A stretch of 15,407 nt of DNA from an uncultured Mycoplasmatota bacterium (GCA_949527715.1 CATEWF010000020.1:1-15407); one strand, 5' to 3'; positions 1 through 9,554 are shown, counted from the first letter of the stretch. Notes: a model not told the origin generated them from the sequence alone. Made by a program: numbers and translations.

Positions 1-1
1 C

Positions 2-445
2 TATAAATTTTTATTAAGATATCAGCCACTTCCTGAATTAAAAATTAATAAGAACAAAAGTGGTTGAAAAACTTTGTTTCCATGTTGTGTAACTGGTTCA
101 CTAGAAAAAAACGAAACGCCTATAATAAATTGCATTAAAGAAATTAAAGAAGAAACCGGATTTAATATTACTAAAAGTAATATTAAAGCATCAAATATTG
201 CCGTTGCTTCTACTCAGTCAAATGAATGTGTTTATAACTTTATAGTAGATATCTCTAATTGTAGAAAATCTAATCAACAATTAGGTGATGGATCGATTTT
301 TGAAAACGTTTCAAAAAATATTTGAGTAAGTCATAAAGAACTAAAATCAATTTTATTGAAAAATAAAATTTATTTATCAAGTTTAGCAAGTGCATATTTG
401 TTATTTTTAGATAAAATATATTTAAAGGAGAAAACTAATGATTAA
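2..445 (+). CDS. Nudix hydrolase, 3' part (5' end outside window)
   Basis: The visible 147 residues (reading frame from base 2, stop TAA 443-445) contain a complete Nudix box at 95-163. It fits G-x5-E-x7-R-E-U-x-E-E-x-G-U except that the Arg is Lys: GSLEKNE, then KEIKEETGF. The glutamates of the K-E-I-K-E-E core are the expected Mg2+ ligands. Upstream is a strand ending in W-K-T-L-F-P, with the Trp encoded by TGA. Downstream, W-V-S-H-K-E-L resembles the usual Nudix W-V-x-x-x-E-L segment and is also TGA-coded. Nudix enzymes hydrolyse a nucleoside diphosphate linked to another group, for example damaged dNTPs, ADP-ribose, or capped RNA. The substrate cannot be read from this fragment. The start codon lies left of the window. 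The last 8 nt overlap the pepA start, so the two are probably co-transcribed and translationally coupled. Confidence 0.88.
425..430 (+). promoter_or_regulatory. Ribosome binding site of pepA, inside the Nudix gene
   Basis: AAGGAG lies 7 nt upstream of ATG 438 and within the last codons of the Nudix gene. It is a near-consensus Shine-Dalgarno sequence. It supports ATG 438 over the later in-frame ATG at 777, which would remove the N-terminal domain. Confidence 0.8.
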
Positions 446-1772
446 TCTTAACAACAAACAAAAATTTACTTATACTTTAAAAGCTCAAAATTTAACCAAC
501 AAAAATTTAGATCATTTTTCTAAAAAATTTGTTTGAGAAATAAAAAAAGATGAAGAGTTTATTGGAGGAAATTTTTATAAAAAATTTCGTGATTATTTTA
601 TTAAATTAGATTTCAATATTAACATTAATTTAAATTCTTTTTTTAAATTAATAAAAAAAGAAAATTATGTATCATTTTTAAATGCTATTTTTTCATGCCA
701 TGAGTTTGTTTATCATACTCCATGTAATTTTAAAACAACTCCTATTACTAAAGTTCATCATAACTTTATAGTTGATATGAATTCATATGGTAAATACGTT
801 AATGAAGCTCTAGTATTTGTTGGGGCTGAATCATTTTCAAGAAAATTAATTGGTTTACCAGAAAATATGCTAAACCCAGCAAAATTTGTTGAAATAGTTA
901 AACATCAGTTTGCAAGTCTTAAAAACATAGAAATCAAGGTTCTTAATAAACAAGAACTTGCTAAAAAACAAATGAATTTGTTGCTTGCTGTTGGTCAAGC
1001 TTCAAACAAAGAAAATGAACCAAAATTATTGTCTATTTCTTTAAAAAATAATAGTAAAGCAAAGAAAATAGTCCTAGTAGGTAAGGGTGTGTGCTTTGAT
1101 ACTGGTGGTTTAAGTCTTAAATCATCAAATTATCTTGAAGGGATGCAATATGATATGTCTGGTGCAGCAATTGTAGTTGGTACTATGTTTGCACTTGCTT
1201 CAGTAAAATCAACTGCTAATGTAACAGTTTTAGCTCCATTAGTAATTAATGATATTGGTTCTAATGGAATTAAAGTATCAGATGTAATTACTTCTTATTC
1301 TGGTCAAACAGTAGAAATTACTAATACTGATGCAGAGGGTAGATTGATTCTTGCTGATTCCATCACTTATGCAGAAAAAGATCTAAAAGCAGACACAATT
1401 GTAACTATTGCTACGCTAACAGGAGCAATTGAATATGCATTAAGTGACACTTTTACTCCAATTTGATTGACAAATAACAAGCAATTTGATCAATTTAAAA
1501 AAGCGGCTGATAATGCTGCTGAACTTATTTGACATATGCCAATGCATTTTGAATATGAAGCAAAGATGAAATCTTCTAAAATTGCAGACATAGTAAATAG
1601 CGAAAAAACTAAGGGAGCGGCTAGTAGCACAGCTGCATGCTTCTTGTCTTTTTTTAGAAAAAAAGCTAATTTTGTTCATTTAGACATTGCTTCAACTAAT
1701 GAATTTAATCATTCACCATTACCGATAATGTTGAGAACATTATTTTACTTGACAAAAAAAGTTCTTAAATAA
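438..1772 (+). CDS. pepA: Leucyl aminopeptidase, peptidase family M17
   Basis: This gene encodes 444 residues and stops at TAA 1770-1772. M17 enzymes are cytosolic hexamers with two metal ions that release N-terminal amino acids from peptides, feeding amino-acid recycling. All expected active-site residues are visible: VGKG (Lys216), CFDTGG (Asp221), SLK (Lys228), MQYDMSG (Asp239) and NTDAEGR (Asp298, Glu300, Arg302). The C-terminal HLDIA segment is also typical. The first ~150 residues are the divergent N-terminal domain, and the length is slightly below that of the E. coli enzyme. In-frame TGA codons occur at 534, 1464 and 1530. The last falls in the W-x-x-P motif where M17 proteins have Trp, which shows directly that code 4 applies. 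The gene overlaps the Nudix gene by 8 nt. Mycoplasma proteins of this type are often annotated simply as leucyl aminopeptidase. Confidence 0.95.
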
Positions 1773-1776
1773 AAAG

Positions 1777-1807
1777 TTATTAAATATTTGCTTAAATTCT
1801 ATATAAT
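1777..1807 (+). promoter_or_regulatory. Putative promoter of the lipoprotein gene X1
   Basis: A perfect -10 box TATAAT lies at 1802-1807 in the 65-nt gap after pepA. The best upstream -35 candidate is the weak TTATTA at 1777-1782 (19-nt spacer). A closer TTGCTT at 1788 leaves only 8 nt and cannot be the partner. Mollicute promoters often rely mainly on the -10 box. The box is 30 nt before ATG 1838. Confidence 0.55.
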
Positions 1808-1837
1808 ATAGAAAAATAGTAAAGAGTGTTTTTTAAT

Positions 1838-4372
1838 ATGTTATTTTCAAGAAACAAAAACAAAATAAAAAAAATTACATGTTTATCTGTTATTTTCGCT
1901 GGAGTTTTATCTTCTGCTTCTTTTTTGTCTTCTTGTTCAGACCCATTGAAACCAGAGGTAAACTCAATTTTGTTGTCTACGGATGCTGACAAAGAAATCA
2001 GAGGTATCATTTGTGAGCAAGGTGAATTTAACCCAAATTTCAACATTGTTTTTGATGATACTGATGGCGTTCCTATTCATGATAACATTGATAAAGTATA
2101 TTATGAATTTGAGAACAACCCATATCCAAAAAATATAAAAATTGATAAAGATTCTGGAGTTATTTCTTGAGCTTTTGGACAATCTTTTTCAAACATTGGT
2201 TTAGATGTTTGTGCTGTTTTGCAATCAAACTCAGAAATAATTTCTAATGATGTTCATTTTGAATTAAATACAACATTTGAAAGAATTACAGAAATTGAAT
2301 TGGAATATAATGGTTCATACAAATTAGATGGAACAAAAGGGGTTTCTGGAGCTTCTGATAATAAAATTTTTCATAGTTTTCTTCCAACCAATGCCGATCA
2401 AACAACTCCTATAAAATCAAATTTAACTCCATGTATTGATTCAAAACAATTTACTTCTGATGACATATATATTCAAGATGATTACATTAAATGAAGTGAT
2501 AATTTAGATGTTGGCACGTATAAATTTAACATATCCTATCAAACAATGGATGGAAAGATTTTTAAATCTCTTCAACAATTTACTTTAAATATAGATTATC
2601 CTATCCCATCATCAATTTCACTTAGTGGAACATATGAATATACTTATCTTTCACAAAAATATTCTAGTAACAATATAAAAGTTACACCATTTTGTGAAGG
2701 TAGTGCTCAAGCTAATTTTACAGTAGGTGTCATTCCAGAACAGGCTATTAATACTGTAACATACACATTGCTAAATGCAGATAGTTCACCTTGCTTGTGT
2801 GACGAAGTTAAGATTGATCCATCTACCGGAAATTTGACTTGAATACCATTTGATGAATCATACATTTCAAGAATTTTAACTTTTTATGTTGAAGCAACAT
2901 CTAATGTTAATCCAAATGTTAGTGATAGATTGCAAATAAACGTTGAAATTCAACAAGATTCTGTTATGTATGCTTCATACTCAAATCCAGATTTAGTCGG
3001 TACTACCAATTGTCCAACTACAGATTCTGGTAAGTGAACTATAGATATTCTTCCGGTCGGGTTTTGTCAAGATGTTGAGTTTAGTATTAACACTCCAGAC
3101 GAGAAGATTAAAGTTGATAAAGATACTGGTAAAATTTCATGAGGTGCCTTTTCAAATCAGACTTCTGACCCAATTAAATTTACTATTACTGTCTACTCTC
3201 CAGTAATAGATAAATCAACGCTTGTTAATTTTACTTTATCGATTGTTCTTCCTGACATAAAACAAATTAAATTAAATTGAGTTAATCAATCAGGTAGTAC
3301 AACAAGTAAAGATTTATACGGATTTATAAATAGAGAAGGTACTTCATATCCTGAACATACTAAAGTGACAATTAACCCTTCTGATGCAAGTTCGTCTTCT
3401 CTTGCTTGGTCTTGTTGAACATCTGAACCAGATGTTCAATTAGATTTTGATTCTAACTCTGGTATTATTTCTTGAAGTCAAATTCCTTCTTACCTTTCAA
3501 ATGAATCTCTTCCTGTTTTCATTAGATGTTATGATAAAAATTGTCCATCTACAAATGATACAATACAATTAGATTTACACATACGAAGTGAGTGAAGCTA
3601 TATTGGGTCAGAATATTTTGCAGGCGACCCTGATTTTCTTATAGATCAACCTCAACCTATTTCTCAAAGCAACGGTGTATCTACTTGCTATTGATCTGTT
3701 TCAAATTTTTCATATAGCTTAGATCCGGTTGATCCTACAAGATTAGCTGCTTATTTAATAAGTGGTGAATATGTTCCATATTCTCAATTGTTAACATCTG
3801 GATTAGTAAGAAATTTATCACTAAATTTCAATTTTAATATTAGATTGGCTACAGGCGAATCCTTTGATACTCCGATTTCGATTAGTGACCAAGAAATCGC
3901 TAATAATTTTGGTAAATTTACAATTGATACTAAGAAAATTAGTCCGAGATTGTTTTCTCCATATGATGAAAATGTTACTGAAATGTCTTGACAACATGTT
4001 ATGCATTATATTTATAGGTATTTTTGTTATGATTACAAGTTTAATTTTGTCACATCAATTAATGGTGTAAAAGATAGTTTTTATTCACTTAAAGATTGTG
4101 TAGAAGTGAGATATGATATGACTCACCAGGTTTTTACAACACGAATCAATACAAAAAATGTACCTCTTGTAACAATGGGTGATTTTAAAATATCTTTTAA
4201 ACTTCAATCAATCGATAGAGAGTCTTTTGTACTTCTTCGTGATGTTACTGGTGCTCCTGAAGACTTAAATCCTATTGCTCATTATGAAAAATATACAGAG
4301 AGTATAACAACATATGTAGGTACTATTTCAACAATTACTCCTGCTTTTGAAATATACTCATACAATAATTAA
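1838..4372 (+). CDS. Surface lipoprotein with Trp-marked Ig-like repeats and C-terminal X domain (gene X1)
   Basis: This encodes an 844-residue prolipoprotein that I do not recognise by name. The N-terminus has a basic stretch (RNKNKIKK), a hydrophobic core and a lipobox-like L-S-S-C with Cys33, so it should be lipid-anchored on the outer face of the membrane. The middle carries five degenerate units about 100-115 residues apart, each marked by a TGA-coded Trp: W111, W219, W335, W435, W546. Four have the pattern D-x-x-[ST]-G-x-[IL]-[ST]-W, for example DKDTGKISW. This resembles the D-x-x-T-G-x-I-S-G turn of bacterial putative-Ig (He_PIG-type) domains, with Trp in place of Gly. Residues from about 620 to 844 form a separate region also found in the protein at 8209-9117. 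I prefer ATG 1838, with AAAGAG 11 nt upstream. GTG 1826 in the same frame is the alternative and has no ribosome site. Binding or adhesion is a likely role, by inference only. Confidence 0.88.
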
Positions 4373-4379
4373 AATCGGT

Positions 4380-4420
4380 AATTACTAAGTTAAAACCAAA
4401 CTTCCCAGTAATTTAGTTTG
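4380..4420 (+). terminator. Possible terminator hairpin after X1
   Basis: Eight bases after the X1 stop, AATTACTAAGTT (4380-4391) can pair with AACTT (4399-4403) plus AGTAATT (4407-4413). This gives a 12-bp stem with a 3-nt CCC bulge and a 7-nt loop. The following bases TAGTTTG are only partly T-rich, so termination strength is uncertain. Similar wording (AGTTAAAAC followed by CCAAA) occurs just after P1, near 7819-7835. Confidence 0.45.
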
Positions 4421-4608
4421 ATAGAGACTGTGTTATATAATTCAATTGATGATTTATAGTTTAATTTAGGTCTTCATAGATTATTTATTCAATCTATAAC
4501 CTGATTTATGTGTTGTTGAGATATATTTGTAAAGTCTGTTTGTTTTACATTTTTATAAATAAAACAACGATTTGATGAAAGAATGGTTGAATTACAGGTT
4601 GTTTTTAC

Positions 4609-4760
4609 AATATTTGATAACTTTTCTCTCTTGCATTATTAAAAATTATCTGCACTTTTTTATATTCATAGTGTGGATTTCCTAAAATTGTTAGTTTAAG
4701 ACTAATTTTACGTCCAACTATGGACTTTTTATATCCCTAGAAAGTTTACTATTGACTTTT
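4609..4760 (+). repeat. Conserved P-upstream block, copy A
   Basis: This roughly 150-nt noncoding stretch is clearly related to 9555-9704. It shares AATATTTGATAACTTTTCTC, CTAAAATTGTTA and CAACTATGGACTTTTT at matching spacing. It ends 80 nt before the P1 start, as copy B ends about 91 nt before the P2 start. Inside it, CTAAAAT..TAGT can fold onto ACTAATTTTA; the fold is partly kept in copy B. It may be a duplicated promoter-distal region, a binding site, or an untranslated leader of unknown role. Confidence 0.75.
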
Positions 4761-4768
4761 TAAGTCAA
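4752..4768. repeat. Perfect inverted repeat upstream of P1 (possible operator)
   Basis: TTGACTT-TTT-AAGTCAA is a perfect 7-bp dyad with a 3-nt centre. Its left arm is a good -35 box in itself (TTGACT), and a weak GATATT follows at 4775-4780 with a 17-nt spacer. The dyad could be a protein-binding site controlling P1. It is not kept in copy B of the block. It lacks a T-run, so it is not a typical terminator. Confidence 0.45.
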
Positions 4769-4787
4769 CAAAATGATATTAAATAAT

Positions 4788-4816
4788 TAAACATATTTTG
4801 TATACAATGTTATAAT
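4788..4816 (+). promoter_or_regulatory. Promoter of P1
   Basis: The -10 box TATAAT at 4811-4816 is perfect. It is preceded, with a 17-nt spacer, by TAAACA at 4788-4793, which matches the -35 consensus at four of six positions. The ribosome site AAGAGG at 4826-4831 lies 9 nt before ATG 4841. Confidence 0.65.
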
Positions 4817-4840
4817 TAACTCATTAAGAGGTAATTCATA

Positions 4841-7801
4841 ATGAAAAAAAATTTAAAAATTGGAATTTTTGCTTCGCTGGTTGTTGCTAGTCTTGCAGGA
4901 GTAGTCGCTTCCCCAATTATTTCTCATAATTTGGAAGTTAATTCATCAATTAAACAAATCAGGACAAATTTGTCCAATAATAAACACGATTTGCAAACTT
5001 ATCAGCAAAATCTTTTACTGTTAAAAAAATTGAATGCAAAAAAAATTGATTCAAAAATACTTAGACAATTGTCTGATAAGGTTATAACGACTGAACAAGT
5101 TGAGCAATTTAAAAATGATATTTTGAATAAAATTGCTGCATCTATTTGAACACTAGCCAACAAGGAACAGTGATCATATGAAACGGCTAAAAATGCAGTT
5201 CTTGAAAAATGTGGAATTTTTTTAAAGAATTTTCAAATGCAAAAAGAAGGTTTAAATCCAGATGAACTGGATGAAAATCAATCAAACGCTTCTTTATATC
5301 AATATCTTCAAGATCAAGAGGATGCAATGAACATCGATGTATTTGATTCTTATGAAGGCCAATTGGTAGTTGAATCTATGAAAGAGGAATTCAATCAATC
5401 TTTATTTAAAATGAGCAATGATTTAGTTTCGTTAGAAAAGAAAAACTCATTATCTGTTGAATTTTCAAGTATTTTTGATGGATATGTAGATATTGCTAAA
5501 AGTTTTTACTATTCACAATTACAATTTGATATTGGATTATTAGATTTGGAAAAAAGTATTAATTTTTTTGAAGAATTCGTTAAACCATTAAATAGAGATA
5601 AAAATGATTGTACATATCAAAATTACACTGCTTCAATTGCGGATAAACAGTTAGAACTTGTTTTTAATAATTTTGTTGAATATTACCGTGATTCTCTTCA
5701 AATATATGATGATGGAAGAGAGTTTATTGATTGTATTGCTGATTATTCAAGTAATGGTTATCTTTCTTTAGAAAATAATCTTATTAACACAGAAGATTTA
5801 TCAAAATTATTTACATACAAATACAACACTCTTCAAGGCTCAATTCTTTTACGGCCTACTTTTAATTATTCAATCATGGCTGGCCATGGTGATGAATTAA
5901 AAGATGATTATGGTATTGGACAAGTTTTGCCAATCCAAGATTTTAAGTCACTTGGTGGTGCTGAATATGCTATTGGAGAATTATATCCAGGATATTTAGC
6001 ACACTTTAGAATCCATAGTTTAGTTGACAACAAAGATGATTCACAGTGTAATATATCACTTGAGATTGGAGTTTCTGACGCAGTAAGAGATCCACAAAGT
6101 GAGCATATATTATGACTTAGTGATTATAACAAACAACAAAGTGTAAATGATGATTCAATAGACGATTATCAATTATTTAATTTAGTAGTAGATGGTCTTA
6201 CTGAAAAGAGTTATATTGCTAATCATAAATTTTACACAAACCTTACAACAGAATTATCATTTGATGATTATGATAAAGAAACTGATGAATATTATTCTTC
6301 TAGCGCTGCTAGTCGTTCATATTTAAATGATATACTTGATACAAAAACTACTATTAATGAAGATGGTTCATACAATGTTTCTAAAGAAGCTCCACTTTAC
6401 TTATCAGATGATGATATAGCAGGGATTCCAGTTCCTGAATTACCAACATCATTTGTTAAAAGTAATTCTTCTAATTATGATTCATATACATCATCTGTTG
6501 CGTATGAACACCAATATTTAAAATTTATGGTTACTGATTACAACACAAACACATCTGGTGAACATAAACTTAGTTTATATGGTCATTGAGTTATTATGTC
6601 TAATAGCCCTTCTAATATTTCAGATAACAAAAATGATAAAACAACATTAGAAAAGGCAACAGTTTATGATATACCATGAAATAACGTTAATACTAAAGAT
6701 ATTTGAGTATCATATCAAATAGACGAAAGTCTTTTTAAGATAATGTCTGATACGCTAGATTATGCTTCTGTAGTTAAAGAGTATGTAGAAAACATTGAAC
6801 CAAATGTTTTAGCACTTGACGAAAAAGACGCATACATTAATGGAAAAACTGCAATGAAAGCTGCAGAAGAACAACTCATTATTAACATTACAACATCTGC
6901 ATTAGATGTATCTTTAATTCCTCTTCTTTCTGCTTCTTGTGCTTTTTGTGTTGGAATGTCTGTTGTGTTTTGACAAAAAATTACTGCATATATTGCATAT
7001 GGAATTGCTATTGCTGCCCAAGTGTTATCTTGCGCTATAGATGTAATTTGAATTTCCTTTTTTGCTCCAGCATATTTCAAAACTAAAAATAATATTTTAC
7101 CAACTGTAAAAGAAATATCATCAGATGTTCATAAATATAGTGACGATATTGTTGCAAATTGTGAAAAATTAAATTCACCACGACTAAATTTTGCAGCCAA
7201 GAAGGATGCCGTTGCATCAATTTATAATGATGTTGGTTTGAGTTCTGATGGATCGGAAGTAATTGATCAGGAAAAACTTGATAATGCTAACAGCTGATTT
7301 GACAAAATTAAATCATTAGTTAATGATGATATTGACGATGAATTACGTGTTTTCTTTAAAAACAAATTTGTTTTTAATAAAGATTCTAATCAAGATTTTG
7401 AGATGGCTCATATAGCATATTATTCAATTATTGGTGCAGCTATTGGTGGTCTTGTATCAACAATAAGCGGATTTATTCAAAGCTTCATTAGTGTTTGAAA
7501 TACTGCCATTCAAGTAGCAAATGTTGTTTATCCGGTTTTTTCAACAGCCGCTGGATCTGGAGGGGCAATAATTAGAGTGGTTGTTAATTTTAAAAATATT
7601 TTTGGCAGTATTATACAAAAAGTAGTAAATAATATTCCTAGTACTTTAAATCTTGCTGCTTCATATTCAGCTCAAGCAGCAGAAATCGCTGATGCAGCTA
7701 CTATGCCTTCACCAACATTACCTTTTGTAGTTATATGCGTTACAACATTAGTAGAGATGGTTAATGCAACTCTTTCTTTTGTCAAAATGTTTGCATATTA
7801 A
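4841..7801 (+). CDS. Secreted/multi-membrane-segment surface protein P1, unknown family
   Basis: This encodes 986 residues, reading through many TGA codons to TAA 7799-7801. I do not recognise the family. Residues 5-24 form an uncleaved or cleavable export signal (MKKNLKIGIF then a hydrophobic run) without a lipobox Cys. Next come about 330 helical residues, then a probable beta-rich part with GELYPGY (379-385) and VRDPQSEHILW (415-425). The C-terminal third has hydrophobic segments near 680-711, 713-741, 858-885 and 960-986. These flank a soluble loop carrying LNFAAKK and an acidic, Lys-rich stretch. The large middle is therefore probably extracellular and the C-terminus embedded in the membrane. 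P2 (9796-13011) is a paralogue over the whole length, with conserved Cys positions such as K-C-G and D-D-S-x-C. P1 has its own promoter and follows X1 by 468 nt. The role is unknown; context suggests it works at the cell surface with X1. Confidence 0.88.
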
Positions 7802-7899
7802 GCAATATTGCTCGATGAGTTAAAACTACCAAATTAGTCTTTAGTCTATTTTAGTTTTAGTAAGAATTACAATTGATCAAAATCAATATTCATAATTTT

Positions 7900-7932
7900 A
7901 ATGTTATGAACATGTTGTTCATAACATTTTAA
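7900..7932 (+). terminator. Strong hairpin and T-run after P1
   Basis: AATGTTATGAACA (7900-7912) pairs perfectly with TGTTCATAACATT (7916-7928) around the 3-nt centre TGT, giving a 13-bp stem. It is followed by TTAATTT, which makes it a reasonable intrinsic terminator 99 nt after the P1 stop. The upstream flank is also A/T-rich, so it may act on the other strand as well. It could instead be a repressor-type operator dyad. Confidence 0.6.
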
Positions 7933-8152
7933 TTTCAATGAGTGTGTATCTAATAGCGACAAGGTTCTAATATTCTTAGAATTGTCTGATATATTCTTTT
8001 ATTTCTTTTATTTATAAAAAGTTTATGGTTCTATGTATATAAAACTTACATAAATATTTTATGTATTTATAATTTACTATTATGTTGTGATATATTTCTT
8101 GTTAGATGAATGGTGACATATTTGCTGTTAGTCCACATTTTTATTAATAATT

Positions 8153-8181
8153 TTGACTTTTAGTTTACAATTATGTATAAT
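8153..8181 (+). promoter_or_regulatory. Strong promoter of X2
   Basis: TTGACT (8153-8158) and TATAAT (8176-8181) are separated by exactly 17 nt. This is the best promoter in the window and a near-perfect sigma-A type. A purine-rich ribosome site AGAGGA (8198-8203) lies 5 nt before ATG 8209. Confidence 0.8.
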
Positions 8182-8208
8182 TAAAACAATAAAAAGTAGA
8201 GGATAATT

Positions 8209-9117
8209 ATGAATATAAAACAAAAAAAATTAAGGACTATGTCATTTATTTTAATTGGTACTTCTCCTTTTGTACCATTAGCAATAACAAATAATGAAAA
8301 CAGCAAATCTTTATTTTCTAATTTGTCTTTTCAAAATCATTATGAAAGTGAAGATTTTAAAAACACAAATGGTAAATCTAACTTTTTTGTTAGTACCAAT
8401 GGTTATGAATCAATTAATACTACAAATTTTACAATAAATAAAAAAAGCATTTGTGAGGGTGTTGATAGTTCTTCTTTCTCTTTTGATGTTATCAATCCTC
8501 AAACATTTAAATTTGAAACTATGGATGAGTGAGTATACTATGGTAAATTATTAAATAATGGTTTGGTGAGAGATTTATTTTTTAATATTAATTGAAATTC
8601 AGATATAAATAACAAGTATACTAATCAAACTTACTCATTCTTAGTTGACCCAACTGTTGATATTTCTACATATAATTTTAGTGATTGCGATAAATTTGAA
8701 AATTTTTCTATTATTAACCATGAAACTAAAAATGGTTCAAGTATTAATGGATACATTACACAAAATAAAATATCACTATATTTTAAAGTAAATGGTATCC
8801 AAACTAGTAAATTTAATTTTGCTGATTATTTGCAAGTTATGTATGATACTAAAACAAAACAAATAAAGACGAGAATTAATGTTAATTCATCTATTCCATC
8901 TATGGATCCTATGATTGAAGTAGGTATTAGTACAATAACCCAAACTAAAAAATTAATTAATGCAAGTAATGTATCTGATTATCAATGTGGCATTATCAAT
9001 TCAAATTATTTATATAATGCATTACCAAATGTTGCATATCCTTTTACATCTCTTTCTTCTTCGACCGATGTACTAGAAATTAATTCTCCTTTTTTAATCA
9101 TAAAATCTTCAAATTAA
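8209..9117 (+). CDS. Exported protein consisting mainly of the X domain (gene X2)
   Basis: This encodes 302 residues ending at TAA 9115-9117, with internal Trp codons as TGA (8530 and 8593). The N-terminus (MNIKQKKLRT, then a hydrophobic stretch to about residue 25) looks like a weak export signal or anchor without a lipobox Cys. From about residue 85 to the end it resembles the last ~225 residues of the lipoprotein at 1838-4372. Examples are YYGKLLNNGLVRDLFFN against YSQLLTSGLVRNLSLN, and LQVMYDTKTKQIKTRINV against VEVRYDMTHQVFTTRINT. It lacks the Trp-marked repeats, so it is a free-standing X domain. It sits between P1 and P2 with its own strong promoter and Shine-Dalgarno. Function is unknown; similarity and order point to a surface or secreted partner of P2. 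A decayed, shortened copy of X1 is less likely, because the frame and control signals are intact. Confidence 0.85.
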
Positions 9118-9180
9118 TTCAACAACAATTTTATTTTTGAAAACAAAATAATATTAAGTTTTTTATTTAAAATAAAGATG

Positions 9181-9214
9181 TTTAAAATAGTTTAGTGAAT
9201 TATTTTAAATTTTG
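9181..9214 (+). terminator. Possible terminator hairpin after X2
   Basis: TTTAAAATA (9181-9189) pairs with TATTTTAAA (9201-9209) around an 11-nt loop, and TTTTG follows. An upstream copy ATTTAAAATA (9165-9174) can pair with the same right arm. All pairs are A-T, so the fold is weak and could be chance in such DNA. Confidence 0.3.
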
Positions 9215-9554
9215 TGATATTAAATTGAGAATGTTTTAAATATATATTTATAGTTTTGATATAGATTAATTTTAGTTTAGCCTATATAATCTTAATTAAT
9301 TCTTATTATTTATTTCTACTTATTAATTTTTGATATTTTCTTTTTTGTCAATTGAGTAACTCATCAAATTTGTTTACTTGTGAATAAGATCATATAACAT
9401 TTATATATAGACTCTATTGGTTCATTTCTAATATTTTTTGTTGTCTAGATAATCTTAGTTAATTTTATTGATATTTATTAATAATTTGTAAGAAATTATC
9501 TGTCAACATTTATTGTTGAGTAAAAAATGTCATTTGTAGATTATTTTTTTAAGA

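Larger units (their letters stand above)
4373..4840. other. Intergenic gap X1-P1: hairpins, conserved upstream block, promoter
   Basis: No gene was found in these 468 nt on either strand. They hold, in order: a terminator-like hairpin after X1 (4380-4413), a small hairpin with arms ATAGATT 4476-4482 and AATCTAT 4491-4497, a set of three mutually competing arms (4540-4605), the block shared with the P2 upstream region (4609-4760), a perfect inverted repeat (4752-4768), and the P1 promoter and ribosome site. Confidence 0.7.
7802..8208. other. Intergenic gap P1-X2: terminator hairpin, small dyads, promoter
   Basis: No gene is seen in these 407 nt. They contain a short palindrome AGCAATATTGCT (7801-7812), the strong hairpin at 7900-7928, a 6-bp hairpin TTCTAA/TTAGAA (7965-7981), a 7-bp dyad ACATAAA/TTTATGT (8048-8064) in very AT-rich DNA, and the promoter and ribosome site of X2. 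The block shared by the two P upstream regions was not found here. Confidence 0.65.

Noticed and set aside
1440..1679. Reverse-strand open frame inside pepA
   Set aside because: It has no ribosome site or family signal and overlaps conserved aminopeptidase codons.
1788..1807. TTGCTT as -35 box for the X1 promoter
   Set aside because: Only 8 nt separate it from TATAAT, too close for a sigma-A promoter.
2168..4003. Several apparent stops that would split the lipoprotein gene into fragments or a pseudogene
   Set aside because: All are TGA in one frame with no shift. pepA in the same window needs TGA as Trp at a conserved site, so the gene is intact in code 4.
6760..7080. Reverse-strand open frame of 106 codons inside P1
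   Set aside because: It is the mirror of hydrophobic, Ala-rich membrane segments of P1; no start signal is present.
9240..9500. TATAAT-like words in the X2-P2 gap as a small RNA promoter
   Set aside because: Such words are expected by chance in DNA this AT-rich, and no downstream structure or terminator supports a transcript.
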